From contig NC_088310.1 of NCBI RefSeq assembly GCF_910592395.1, forward strand, positions 12,781,501 through 12,841,500: a stretch of DNA of 60,000 bases, given 5' to 3'. Source of the stretch: Lineus longissimus (lineage: Eukaryota; Nemertea; Pilidiophora; Heteronemertea; Lineidae). The notes beneath the pieces were generated by a model. That model saw nothing but the letters and a program-made list of their open reading frames with translations. It ran no database searches and had not been told where the DNA came from. The translations under genes were made by a program, and so were the position numbers. Below are positions 48,768 to 60,000 of the stretch, one piece after another. The first letter of the stretch is position 1. The number at the start of each line of letters is the position of its first letter.

Positions 48768-51400
48768 TGGACTCAGAAGATAAAGAGATGGCAGCCATGC
48801 TGCTCCTGATGGAGAATAGAAAACGAAAGCGGAGGCGACGGACGAGAACAATGTGGTGCAGAGACCATTTTATGCAGCGCAACGTGTTGGGAGAATTTCA
48901 CACGTCCTTTCGCTATCTCATGGACCATCCTGATAACCTGTCATTTTTTAACTATCTGAGGATTAAGGAATTGAACCCGAGGTGGAGGACCTTGGTTGAG
49001 TTACCAAGACACTCGAGGGTGGAGCTAAAATACAGTCCAAACCCGAGCCGATAGGCGAGGGTTTGGACGAAATTTTAGCTCCACCCGAGAGTGTCTTGGT
49101 AACTCAACCAAGGTCCGAAGCCGAGGGTTCAATTTCTATTCTAAAATACGTCAAACTTAAAAAGATAGGCCACGAAAATAACTTGAATATGTGCGAATTT
49201 GGCAAATTCCATCCATCGCCTGCCCGGAGCGCCGGTAGCGCGGTTGTTTACATTATGTTACGGCAGCGCGTATAGGAAGTCCGCATCGGCTCGCTCAAGT
49301 GATGCTAAAATCCGCGCAAATGGGCTATTTGGAGCGTTTTTCTCAGCAAATATGTGTAGTGCTCATTAAAAAACTTAGGGTGGTTGATGCTTCCTTGGCT
49401 GATTTGTGTTTGAAGCAGTGTTTTGAGAGCCTCAAACTTCTGAAGTGAGCTGTGTGCATGGTTTCCACATTTTAGTGCAACCCGAGGGAACTTTGGTAAA
49501 GCATCTTGGTTGCGTGTCCAAAACACTCCGCTCTCAGAACGAGGCTTATGCATTTTCCATTTAAAAGTTGACTTTACGGTACCAAGGTATTTTAGAATGT
49601 CATACCAAACCTATGCGACCTTGAAGAGGTTGGTTCTAGATCAACTGCAGCCAACTGGCTCAAATTGGCGAACCCCGATATCTGGGGAGGAGAAGCTTTT
49701 TCTCACGCTAAGGTAAGAAATTGAAAAAACCACTTGTAACTATGCTATATGAACTGTTTATTGTGTTTCCAAATCGAAAATGCCTGAATATTTACGATAC
49801 AGCTGAGATGGTCAAGGATAATTACTAGTACCTGGCAAAGCGCCGAAGTGGGGAGTTGGATGCAATACTTCCTGCCTATATGGTGCACTGGATGAAGACC
49901 AAGATAGGGGCGTGCTGGCTCTGCTTTGATCAGAACGTGGTTGGTCTATGTTTGCTTGCTTTTTCAAATCATTCAAAACATCAATCTGAAATTCAAGAAA
50001 CTGGTGGCGTACAGTCGTCATCAGCATCACATTTTCTCTTCTTGGATTTGCGTTTGTCGGTAGGCTTGCTAGCGTTATTCATCTGACTGAGTGTATGATC
50101 AGGATTGGTGCTGGTGGCACGTTCTTTGTCGATGTCAGTATCGTCGAAGCCGTCAACTCCAGCGTCATGTGCTGCCTGTGATATAATTGATTCTTCTTCA
50201 CCATCTGTTAATACTTCTGCCTCACCTTCCGATTCAGTAGGAAAACTATTTACCGTCGTTCGTTTAGTTTTTACGGCAGTGAGAAAGGCTCATCGCTTTT
50301 TCAAACTTCCATGGCTGTTTGTTTTCGTTTGATGCCCCACTACCCGACTTCCTGATTTGGTCTGTTGATGACGTTGGATAATCCTTTTGTGAGATTGTCC
50401 CAAGTTTCCTTGTCCGTTATACCTGAAAAAATATTGACTTATCATTAGACATTGCCATAAATCTCGGGTTTCTGTTTTTCTTTGCAGGCATTTAGCTACT
50501 GGTGGGTCCTTTGCCTCTATGTGTGTCCCATTCCATATGTCGAGATCATCGATTGGGAAACATGTTCTAGCGACCTGTGAAGTTCTTTGGAAAGTGCTGC
50601 AGCCCGTCGAGCTACCCAAACCAACAGAGCAACAATGGATAAGTATGGCAGAACGATTTGGCAGTTTGTGGGACTATCCTTTCGCTGTAGGCGCCATTGA
50701 TAGCAAGCATATTGCTCTGGTGAACCCCTCCAATAGTGGTTCAATGTATTACAATTACAAGGGATTCCCAGCATTGTGCTCATGGCACTTAGTGATGCGG
50801 ACTCCTGTTTCACAATCGTCGACTGTGGACAATACGGACGGGTATCTGATGCTGGCGTCTACCAGACATCCCAGATTTCTCAACTCTTGCAGGAGAATAG
50901 GTTGAGTATTCCCGAAGATAATGTCATAGTCAGTACATCCGACCACTATATCCCCTATGTAATAGTTGGTGATGAGGTGTTCCGTTTAAAATCCTATTTG
51001 ATGCGTCCGTTTGCAGCCAGGACGCTTGATCGCCACAGGCGTATATATAACTACAGGCATTCTAGGGCCCGTCGTACAGTAGAATGTACTTTCGGCATCC
51101 TGGCGCGAAAATTCGAAATATTTCAACGTCCCATGCGTCTCCGACAAGGCAGTGACCGTGACAAACTCGGCCACTGTTCTGCTCAACTTCATCAGGAGAA
51201 GAGATGGCCACGACAGACCACACTTCAACGGTGCAGTATGAGACTGATGATCGACCCAAAGGAGTATGTTACCACTTGCACGACATCAGCATGGTGGTAG
51301 GACAGGTGAAGAAGCTATGGCCGTCAGAGACAGATTCACCGACTTTTTTAATGACCCAGATGGAAGTGTTGAGTGGCAGGATCAACATGTCTTCAGAAAT
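48768..51400 (+). pseudogene. Harbinger transposase, two exons, split by a fold-back element
   Basis: Exon 1 starts MDSEDKEMAAMLLL at 48768, with a basic run then FHTSFRYLMDHPDNLSFFNY; it is interrupted at 48963-49599 by the fold-back element and resumes MSYQTYATLKRLVLDQLQ, GEEKLFLTLR to a GTAAG donor at 49713. Exon 2 begins after TTTGCAG at 50488, in phase (HLATGGSF). It carries GAIDSKHIALVNP (first Asp), then after a frameshift near 50775 DADSCFTIVDCGQYGRVSD (second Asp) and RRTVECTFGILARKFEIF (Glu). Further shifts end it. The gene is dead. Confidence 0.82.
48963..49599 (+). mobile_element. Fold-back element, copy B (in Harbinger transposase exon)
   Basis: A close copy of 35181-35814. The transposase frame is continuous when it is left out, which fixes its ends to within a base or two. 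No clear target duplication (at most T or AT). Confidence 0.75.
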
Positions 51401-51595
51401 GTAGTTATCAGTGATGATGAAAATGATAATTGACTTTTCCTCACCTTCTTTGTAGGGAGATAACTTCTTATCTAGGTCTTGCAAAGTCTGCAGGCGCTGG
51501 TCCTTATCCTTGTAATCTGGTTCATAGGGATTCCAGAGTAGAGGTCTCTCTTGTACTAATGGGCACAGTTTCTCTTTGTAAATCCCTTCCATCAT
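49812..51595 (-). pseudogene. Harbinger MADF-type DNA-binding protein, two exons
   Basis: Exon 1 from ATG 51595 (MMEGIYKEKLCPLVQERP, LLWNPYEPDYKDKDQR) has the MADF signature, ending at 51445 before a GTGAGG donor. Exon 2 starts after TTTTTTCAG at 50422 in phase (ITDKETWDNLTKGL), then a PWKFEKAMSL block, an acidic stretch, a KRKSKKRK basic run and a helical tail to 49812. Two frameshifts break exon 2. Exon 2 lies inside the transposase intron, and the transposase exon 2 lies inside this gene's intron, on the opposite strand. Confidence 0.68.
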
Positions 51596-51639
51596 TTTTC
51601 TGAAAAAAAATAAATATACATAAAAGTGCTGCATTTTTG

Positions 51640-52760
51640 TTATTGTTTCTCATTTTCAATCGAAATTAGCTATTAGCTATTAGCAACAAACAACCATGCC
51701 GTCCCGAGCTTCGCGCGATATGGACCATTCTGGGAAAACTCAGCCCCTGCTTGAGGTAATCTTGCGCAGTGTTGCTTCTACCCATATACATCGTGCTGGA
51801 AAACGTCTAGTACAAAGAAAGTCTGGCATGCGCCAGACTAATAAGTAAAGAAATTCGGGCTGCGCGAGACTACTGTGATAAAAATGACCATTGCAGAGAC
51901 TCTGTGACGTAGGCATATATTTTTTACAATTAAAATGCTCTCGCAAGACGATATGGAATGATTATTTATTAACATTTCTTGAACTATACACCTTCTAATT
52001 ATCACTTTACATAAATAGGTCGGCGTAAAGTCGCCTGCTTTTCTTTCCTCGTGACAATATACAGCAATATAGTTACAACCCCATAATCGCGCTATAAGTC
52101 CATAATGAGATCACGGTGACCCGTGATAAATGTTTCGCCAGCTTCGTTATTTTGCCGTGTTGGGTCCTTGCGTCAAGGTAACTTCCTCATTAGCCGAATA
52201 CCATTAGGTCCCGCGTGGTGGCGCTGAGGCGGCCGCTGCCGGTGGCCTAATTCTCAACGATTTTATTTTTGTAATCCTTGACCAGAATTTTGGAATGGCA
52301 GGATCTTCGGCTTGGAATAAGTTTTAGTGTTTTAACGACGCAAATTTTTTTTCTAACGGTTGGTTTTAAACAGTCATAAATTACACAGATTTGATTGTTA
52401 GTACGGACAATCAGATATAACTCAATGAGATATTCCATGTTTGAAAATCGACGAACAACTTCCATTATAGACGTTGTCCTTACGTATAAGCCCCGCCGGG
52501 TGGCCAGTGTGTCACCACTATTGGCCAGTTCCGGGCCACTCTCTGTAATCGAATCAAGATAGTGGTTGAGTCACTTTGCGGTTGAGTCATTCTTGAGTCA
52601 TTCCCCATGTGCCAAACGTCATGTGCAACACCTGCTTAGTGATTTTATTTATTATGTCACTGATGTTGCGTTCGTCTCTTCACCGCCAGGGGTTTGACGC
52701 TTTCCTCACGTGCAACTTTTTTTATCCAAGATCTTGGCGCATTGTGCCAACTTGTTAACA
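51640..52760. other. Unassigned stretch, no supported gene
   Basis: No domain or repeat structure that I can defend; only short unrelated frames on both strands. Confidence 0.3.
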
Positions 52761-52769
52761 ACCTGCTAA

Positions 52770-53115
52770 AATTGATAATGATAATGATAATTTATATGGC
52801 GCCTTTCTTCGATAAATACCACCCTCAAAGCGCCCCTCTCCACTCCTAAAAAAACAACGTTATAACTGTCTCTATAATTTTTCAAGTTTTCTCTCTGCTC
52901 GAAGGGCTTGGGGCAGTTTGTTCCAAAGGAACGGGCCCGGCGCAGCTTGAAAAACTGCGGATGCCGTACACATTTTTGTTCTTCTTGTACATTGAAACCA
53001 TTTAGAGGATGTTATGGTGACCCTAGTTCGTGGAGTTATAACAGTATAACAGTTCTTTAAGATATTCCGGACCAAGTTCATTAAGTGCTGTTGCCGCGCC
53101 TAGGTTGCAATCATG
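52770..53115 (-). pseudogene. LINE 3' end with microsatellite tail
   Basis: Minus strand reads AATALNELGPEYLKELLY, then a diverged stretch, then FLWNKLPQALRAERKLEKL, the closing blocks of a CR1/Jockey-like ORF2. Its tail GGCGCCATATAAATTATCAT followed by TTATCA repeats (52770-52800) is the 3' end. Confidence 0.75.
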
Positions 53116-53695
53116 GCCATACGAGCTCTGCAAGAGATGATATTTGGACACCTTCACAAAGCTCCCTTCCTCTGCAGTTTTCTAGCTAGCCAAAGATGGA
53201 AAGTCAGTGAAGGGAAGTCTAGTTCTTATTTTCATTTCACACCACCACCGGTTCACTCCACAGCACAACGCTCTTAGTGATTTTGATATGATGACACCAT
53301 CGCCCGTCATCGGTAACTAAATAATGCATAAGAGACTCTTTCCAACCACACAGAACAATTAGGATAACGAGCTTTGTGCATTAAACAGGTAACATCCGAG
53401 GGGTCACCTGTACATGTAGACCTATTGCAATGCATTATACTTGCACTGCAATGACTTCCTGTCTGGCAATGGTTTTGGTCGTCTGGCGTAACGCCTTTAA
53501 TGACATTGATTATTCATATGAAACGCATTTGTTTTAATCGATACATTGTCTATAATGTCTATTGGTTTGATGAAAACGCAGCAAAATGTCCGCCATTTTA
53601 TATTGATGGTATATATGGATAAAAATAGTCCTTAATCGGCGCAGTGTCAATGAATCAAGTCACATATTTTAGTTCGTGACTCCAGAAAACCAAGA
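53116..53695. other. Upstream region of the LamG-PAN gene
   Basis: No gene seen. It presumably includes the promoter of the gene starting at 53696; no clear TATA box within 100 bp. Confidence 0.3.
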
Positions 53696-55725
53696 ATGGA
53701 TTGGACGAAGATGCAGCTTTCGAATGCATTTTTCGTCTTTATGTTTCTGAGAATAATATTCTTATCAGATGGTAAGTAGTAAATTATTTCCAAATTCAGT
53801 CATTGATTGACATGTAGGTAAACTTTTGGGCACGGCTGTTTGTAGCCTGCACAGTGATTGGGAATAACTTTTCTTTCTTAAGTTCACGTCGGAGGGGTGT
53901 GTATGAATCGTGACACGCGACACGTGAAGCATAACACGTTACGACGTGATCTTTATGAAGATTCGACATTACAAAAGGCCCTTGTCACAGCATGTCGAGG
54001 TTTCTGATGGAAAGTACATTGGACCTCGTTTTAGACGCACGCAGTGGTCCTTTGTATCGTCTTTATAGTCTGGCCACTTGAGGCAGTTTGCACTGCAGGA
54101 GAGGACCCGGATCGGATAAAGGAATATTCTGTTCACACCGTAGTTCCGTGCCTTGCGGATCTTAATAGTTCAAGAATCTATCTGGTGTCCTCGACCTGGT
54201 AGATGTAGGTGAGCCATTCTTCAGGAAGGAAACGTTGTTTTTGCCAAGCTCCTGACAAACACTGATTTTGCGCCACGGGATAAAGACCGCTGTGTACATA
54301 CGAACAAGTCATCCCTATTGTTACAACTTTATCCAGGCCAAACGCAGGAAGATTGTTGATGGGTTACTATATTTTAAAGTGTATGTGTCCTTTTTACAGA
54401 AACCATCCCTCCGATTGGCTTCTGGCCAATGGACTCCAAATCGATGACCAAAGATATGTCGGGCAATGAGAATGACGGGGTCGGCTATGGGCTGCAACTC
54501 GCCATCGGGCCGTCGGGAATGAAAGATACAGCGCTGCAATTCGCTGGTAATGGGAATTCCTACATGACAATAAATAATTCTGGTTTAGACGTCGGCGCTG
54601 CTGGCAGCTTCTCGTACACGAGTTTCATTTACACTGATAAGCACGACGGTTGCTTCTGGGAATGGCCGTCATTAGGACGTCCGTCACATACATACATATG
54701 GAGCTGGAGAAACAAAGAACTATTGGTAAATTTCGAGTCTCGCAGCAACGCAGAGAATGTTAATGTTCGGCCAATGTTTCCCATTGAGTACAATAAGTGG
54801 CTGTTCATAGGTGTAAGTTATGACGTAAAAAATTGGATAGTAACATTGAAGATGAATGACAAGGTGAAGCAATTTTACATCACCAAAAAAAATCTAGCTC
54901 TGACTCAGGCTGGACCTATCTATGTTGGGAAGAGACTAGGGACAAACGCCTCGTCCCTTAGGAGTTACTTCAGTGGTCGGATGAGTTGCATCATGCTACA
55001 CAAGCTGGCGCTCTCGCCAGAGGAGATGGAGAAGACGAGGGAATATTGTTTAACTCGGGCGACCGGGGGTAAGAGTTTTATTCTTTTGCTCTAGTGGTGC
55101 ATTGAGAGTGAGGTTCAACATAAAGCATACTGCCCATGTCGATGAAGCATCATTTTCAGTTTGGAGGAAGGTACTGTACGTGACACAAAGAAGATTGTAT
55201 ACTTCTATTGATCTTGAATAACTCCGAACGTTTTAGCCTAATTTCTACTACATGTTTGCCATAGGAGAGCTCAGCACTTTTGGTTTCCAGTTGGTGTGGT
55301 CTCATTTTATGCAATTGTTATTGTGCAATGAGCACATATACATTTTTCAACACTTCTGTAGCCAAGCAGGTTTTATTGGTCACGAGCATCAACGCCAAGA
55401 CACTCTTCGGCATCTCTATAGACATTACAAGTTCAGTCATACCTTATGTGTATATATGTACTGACTGATTTCAGATACTTGGTACCAGTTGTATCGGAAG
55501 GATAGTAATATTCCAATTGGACACCAGCTTTCTGAAGAACAGGCACGCGATGTGTTCAGTTGCATTATCATCTGTATGAAGACCGAAGACTGTGTGTCCC
55601 TGTCCTATTCGACAACAGGAAGGTGTCGGCTGTCAAAGGTCAACTTCTCCCATCGCGCAGTTACAACCGGAGCTGAAGTGGGAAGTCTTGTATATTCCCG
55701 GGATTTTACCGCTCCATTGTTTTGA
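53696..55725 (+). CDS. Secreted LamG-like and PAN/apple domain protein (three exons)
   Basis: Exons 53696-53771, 54400-55068 and 55475-55725 (donors G|GTAAG, acceptors TTTTTACAG and TGATTTCAG, all phase 1) give 331 residues without stops. Exon 1 encodes a signal peptide (hydrophobic FFVFMFLRIIFL). Exon 2 is a concanavalin/LamG-like fold: PPIGFWPMD start, DMSGNENDG, a SFSYTSFIYTD strand, EYNKWLFIGVSYD, GPIYVGKRLG and FSGRMSCIMLHKLALSPEEM. Exon 3 is a PAN/apple domain with CIIICMKTEDCVSLSY and a CRLSK cysteine. Such proteins bind glycans or matrix outside the cell. Splice phases make this the strongest host gene in the window. Confidence 0.82.
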
Positions 55726-56510
55726 ATTCATTTCGAATTTATGAACATTGTATGTAACTTAAGGAATTAGCCCACCCAAGTCACATAAGAATGATTATAG
55801 TGCAGTATTCTAAGAAATCTCAAGTAAGAATGAGTACAGGTCTCACTGTTAGCTGTTACACTCAAAAGTTGTGTCCATAATCAGATTAAACACATCTAGT
55901 TAATATGATAAGACAGTTCATGGGCAAACCCCGACGTATCTGTCAGACTTGCTCCCTCGGCGATTTGGTGATAATCGTTATAACCTAAGGACCAGGACGA
56001 TTTGGCACCCTTCCTGTGTCACACTGAATCATATTACAAATCTTTATTCCTGCAACTATAAGAGAATGAATTAATTGCCTTTTGTATGTTAGAAAATATC
56101 CAACCTTATGTGTTTTAAAGTAATTACTCCAAGACATTTTGTTTACAGCAGAGCCATGTTTATGGTTTTATTGCACAGTACCACCAGATGAGGCAGTATT
56201 TTTCACAGTAGTTTACGGAACGGTTGATGTGGTTTAAACAATGATTTATATGTTAACCATGTGACTGAAAATCCAATGCAGTTGTCAGTTTTGTTCACAA
56301 ATTTGTTTTGAAGATTCATTGCACTATTTCTTTGACTGTACTCACTTCATTCAACAGCGATATGAAATGTTCCGTAAACTTCATCTACGATTTCTACCAC
56401 AACTTTTACTCACATTGCAAGATACATTTTTGTTAGGGAGACAGTCTCCATCAGAAAATAATTACATCTTCAAAAATTACAAATATTTATTGTAAGCACA
56501 AGTAATCATT
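55726..56510. other. 3' flank of the LamG-PAN gene, no further gene
   Basis: AT-rich; no clear polyadenylation signal close to the stop and no coding evidence. Confidence 0.3.
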
Positions 56511-56668
56511 TTTTTCATCAAATAATTTGTTTATATCTGTAGACTTGCCACACCAAATATCTCTTCAATACCTCTCCAAATATGCACTTGACAGTTAAAA
56601 ACATACTCGCGTCTAATTGATAGGTCTGGAAACTCCAACCTATGAATATTCAATGGTGGTCTTGTCTC
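56511..56668 (+). repeat. 158-bp direct repeat, left copy
   Basis: Matches 57502-57659 with about ten differences (TTTTTCATCAAATAATTT start, CTTGTCTC end). The two copies bracket about 830 bp of unassigned DNA. Confidence 0.88.
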
Positions 56669-57501
56669 AATGAAGGTAGAAATCAGCGGGTTAAAATTTT
56701 GAGAATTTTTTCAAACTCGATTTTCCTAATGTAGATGACATCCCACAACTTTCCAACAAAGGAAAGTGATATCTGGACAGTTTTTGAGAAATGAGAGTCA
56801 TTTCCAAGAGTGGTACAAATGCAAGAAGCGACGAAATAGGACGAAAACGACAAAAAGGCATGATTTTCCAGCCAACAGCACCAAGTTCAAAGACCAGCCC
56901 TAGCCAGAATAAGCAAGCTATGAAGCTGAAATTTTGAATGTGATTTAGGAATATCTTTGCTGCTTAGGAAACAACTTTCAGAATCAAGGCCCATGTTGTT
57001 TCAAAGAAATCACATAATGAATGGCAACACAATAAGATTTGTAAAAATGAAACCGAACTCAGACCAGGGCTAGGTTGGCTCATATTGGGGTCAAGTTTTT
57101 TCTCATTATTTTAGCTTGTTTTGACCTTAGATCATCAGCAATGCAATATTCTAAATGAATTAGAGTGATTTGAGCACATTCAAATTTTTCACTAAATTGA
57201 CCCAAAATGTAGTGAAAATGGAGACAAGACCAACATTGATTTTTAAGCCTTTTAGCAGTTGAATTGTCAATGTCTGACCGCGTCGCATCAAATACTGGGT
57301 AGAGTGAATCTGAAAATTTGATATGATACTCCGGACAGCCGGGCAAGTAAATGGTGAAAAATAAACTGCTAGTTGACCACGGAATTTTTTTTGTTAATCG
57401 ACAAATTGGACAGACGTTGATATATCCACTCTTTTCAGCCAACTGGCAGAAAAAGCTCAAAACACGCCCCCTATTGCCAAAGAAGCAAAATTCTAAATTG
57501 A

Positions 57502-57659
57502 TTTTTCATCAAATAATTTCTTTATATTTGTAGTCTTGCCACACCAAATATCTCTTCAATACCTCTCCAAATATGCACTTGACAGTTTAAAACATGCACG
57601 CGTCTAATTGATAGGTCTGGAACCTCCAACCTATGAATATTCAATGGTGGTCTTGTCTC
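57502..57659 (+). repeat. 158-bp direct repeat, right copy
   Basis: Pair of 56511-56668. No TG..CA ends or target duplication, so not clearly LTRs. Confidence 0.88.
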
Positions 57660-59097
57660 TGAAACTCATACATCATGTTTTATTGCTATAACATCAGTAT
57701 ATGGTAGTATAGCCGGTGTAAAAGTAAAAAGTGTCCCCCCTAGAAAAAGTGTCCGGCCCTATTGTATTCTGCAATATGGTTCTATAGAGACCCTGACCGT
57801 CAATAGCTCAGAGATTGAAGCGCATAATAGAATCCTTTGTTCCCGGACATTTTATCCTTGGACATTTTAAACTTCTACACCGGTATGATATTGATCCAAC
57901 TGCCCTCATATCAAACAATTATATTACGTATCTGCGAAGAAATACCGATCAAGTATATTCTGGAAGAAATGTTTGGATTTCGTCGGCATCTACAAAATGG
58001 CCGCGGATGTCCTTCTTACTTTTAATGCTATATCTTCAACATCAGCTACAAATACATGTATACCAAAACATACAATGCATTTTCTTTGTTTAAATCTATA
58101 CTGCTTCGTTGAATTTTTGAATTTCTCCTTTTTTAGAAAAGGAGGTGTCTGCCCAGCCGACAGCTGTGTAATATTGCCCTTAATAATGTATAGTTCTTTA
58201 AGCCATAAAGTCATTGCATCGATTAATTATTGTCTCGACGTCGCCGTAACATTTGCCTCACATAACAGTGAATTCAGTCGTCACCGAGTCGGGATCTCCT
58301 GGCCGAATGCAATGTGTACAATGCAATGGTTTGAGGCGTGACAGCAATGTTTGGTCTGCCACAGCTATTGACCGGAACGTGGGTCAGTATCCATTCTCCC
58401 AAGTTGACATCAATGCTGTTGTCGGGTCCCTGTTGTTTGTCGCAAACTGATGCACGGATAATGCATCTTTTTTTCACAAAGAAGCATTATCATAAAAGAA
58501 TACAATGGTGAAGTGAAACCAAAAATGCTGATAGTTTCATGTTTATCTCTTTTTTTTAGACTATCTTATATGATACAAATATCATCATATGAGCAGATTC
58601 GTATCAGCCCCTTGTATCATGGCCTCAAACCCGTATCAGACTCTGATCATATGATAACATCTAGATATACTTCAGAGCAGAAATTATGACATTCAAAGAA
58701 ATACAAGTTTTTGCAAGACTCATTCCATGTGAGTAAATATTGATTGCAAATACGCATGCGCCAAATAATGTCCCAGTTATTGCCCTCTAACAGCTCATTG
58801 TCTGCCTAGCCTGCCTCAAAAACAATAACTGGAAGCCTAGTATCCAATCGAGCAAGTGCTATACACTTACATCCATGGTGATGTAAGTAAATACTAGTTA
58901 ATGCTTTTACTTGAGAGAACGACCGAGGGTAAATGTACATGGCGTTTCAAAAAGTCTTCATTCATTATCACCAACTACTTTCATCATTAAGTGGCAGGCC
59001 TCTGGTGCATGTGAATGTTCTTGACCCATTTCTCAGTGATCCAGCGACCCCACTTCTCACGATGTTTTGAATTTCCTCCGTCATATCATGATCATGA
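57660..59097. other. Unassigned stretch, no supported gene
   Basis: Short frames only. A plus frame at 58253-58450 ends VGSLLFVAN, faintly like the end of the PAN exon, but lacks the cysteine pattern. Confidence 0.3.
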
Positions 59098-59331
59098 TCA
59101 GCACATCGGTGTGCCCTCCATGGCATTTGTAGCGCAAGTCAGTGGTAGCATCACACCTTCATGAATGCCATCAACTAGCCCTGCACATGGTCCGCAACAA
59201 GCCTTAAGTGGCGACAGAATCACGAACAAAATCGCCAGGACGAGAGCGATGGGAATTGCGAGCAGCACCAGGAGCAACCACATGATTGACCAGCACCATG
59301 AACAACAAGCATCCGGATCTTCGGAGCACAT
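59098..59331 (-). CDS. Small cysteine-rich membrane protein (candidate host gene)
   Basis: 77 residues from the ATG at 59331. Cys-rich start (CSEDPDACCSWC), a strong membrane helix (about 17-40, IMWLLLVLLAIPIALVLAIL), a CCGPCAG motif and a C-terminal Cys. Small Cys/Leu-rich proteins of this shape are common in invertebrate genomes and lack known functions. The compact, well-ordered composition favours a real gene, but it could be one exon of a larger gene or a chance frame. Confidence 0.45.
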   Translation of the reverse strand: MCSEDPDACCSWCWSIMWLLLVLLAIPIALVLAILFVILSPLKACCGPCAGLVDGIHEGVMLPLTCATNAMEGTPMC

Positions 59332-60000
59332 GGTCGATTGTTACAAACTGTATACGTATCGCAAGCTTTGGTCGTTGGAACTGCAAAAAAGAATGATCGA
59401 AAATAGAAGTTGTTGCTGTAGACATCAACACGCGTCCAGACAAAATTCCATGTTCAGAATACTTGTATCTATAATACGGTTACTGCCTACACGGGACAGA
59501 CGATTAGTTTAAAATACGGTTACTGCCCATGGTTGCGCCGAATAAACCGTTTCAGACCTTACAGCAAACCATTCAGATTCTAAGTATTCATATATAGATA
59601 TGGTTATTGTCTATTGTCTATGTGAATACATTGTAATTCATTCCCAGAGAGCAAGAATAATAATTATTGAGACATGAAAGTCGGATTCTGAAAGCCTGAA
59701 GAAACTGTATGCATTCCCTCCCAAATGTTTTAGTGTGTGTCTCTAGTGTGTGTCTCTATCATGAACTCAATTTTGTTTAAAAGAAAGTAACCCCCCCCCC
59801 CCTCCCCACACACACAAACTAGTGGGCGAGAGTAGAGATTAGTTTTGTGTGTCGACGGAATTTGCGAACTACCCTTGCGCTCAGCTAAGGACGTTTTACT
59901 GGATTCATTTTATTAAATTCCTCTTTTTGGCATGCGGAGCTTATTTCCTGTTGATGGAAACTTTGGCAGCATCTCATTTACCTTGATTGTTTTCGAAAGA
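59332..60000. other. Right edge, no supported gene; C-rich microsatellite
   Basis: Only a poly-C/CA low-complexity run at about 59789-59817. ATACGGTTACTGCC occurs twice (about 59474 and 59513). Confidence 0.35.

Noticed and set aside
49305-49553. Protein gene starting MHKPRSESG
   Set aside because: It lies inside the fold-back element, is shared with the other copy (35522-35769) where it is frameshifted, and shows no known domain.
57080-57460. 126-codon minus frame
   Set aside because: No recognisable domain or splice context, and it lies between direct repeats; likely chance.
58253-58450. Second PAN exon
   Set aside because: Only a short VGSLLF-like end matches; the cysteine framework and splice acceptor are missing.

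Overview
The window is animal nuclear DNA, most likely from an aquatic invertebrate. It has spliced genes with GT..AG introns, very little host coding sequence, and a dense nested load of metazoan transposons: Gypsy and BEL/Pao LTR elements, CR1/Jockey-like LINEs, Tc1, PIF/Harbinger, a tRNA-derived SINE, tandem-repeat elements and a complete Polinton/Maverick. Species cannot be fixed from the sequence.

Layout. 1-3.2 kb: a probable LTR cut by the left edge, then a LINE remnant (ORF1 protein and the start of the endonuclease). 3.2-10.2 kb: a Gypsy-type LTR retrotransposon on the minus strand with two LTRs, a 5-bp target duplication, primer site and polypurine tract; a 5'-truncated LINE sits inside its pol gene. 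10.5-11.0 kb: a broken gag-like gene.

11,238-30,072 is an 18.8-kb Polinton with 250-bp terminal inverted repeats and an exact 6-bp target duplication (ACCCTG). It carries a capsid block (major capsid protein, small hydrophobic proteins, penton-like protein), a packaging ATPase divergent from a chromodomain integrase, an HNH-like zinc protein, a protein-primed DNA polymerase B, a zinc-ribbon gene with one frameshift, a second penton-like gene with one in-frame stop, and several large membrane or coiled-coil proteins typical of this element group. No adenovirus-type protease was recognised. Most genes start at TAAATG, as poxvirus late genes do.

The most unusual feature is a family of about 27 copies of a roughly 25-nt double-hairpin repeat. 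Each unit has two 4-bp-stem, 3-nt-loop hairpins (GAGC/GCTC and GGAC/GTCC) joined by 3 nt. Copies lie in both orientations between and inside the Polinton genes, in all six reading frames, without breaking the frames. Loop or linker bases differ in the frames where the usual bases would create a stop. I saw none outside the Polinton.

30.1-53.1 kb is a transposon graveyard: a LINE split by a tandem-repeat element and a fold-back element, a Tc1 element with about 210-bp inverted repeats, LINE ORF1 debris, a SINE, a BEL/Pao pol remnant, another LINE split by a Harbinger-type MITE, and two Harbinger loci. In the second Harbinger locus the transposase and the MADF-type protein lie on opposite strands with interlocked exons. 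53.7-55.7 kb holds the best host gene: a three-exon secreted protein with a LamG-like and a PAN/apple domain. A possible small cysteine-rich membrane protein lies at 59.1-59.3 kb.
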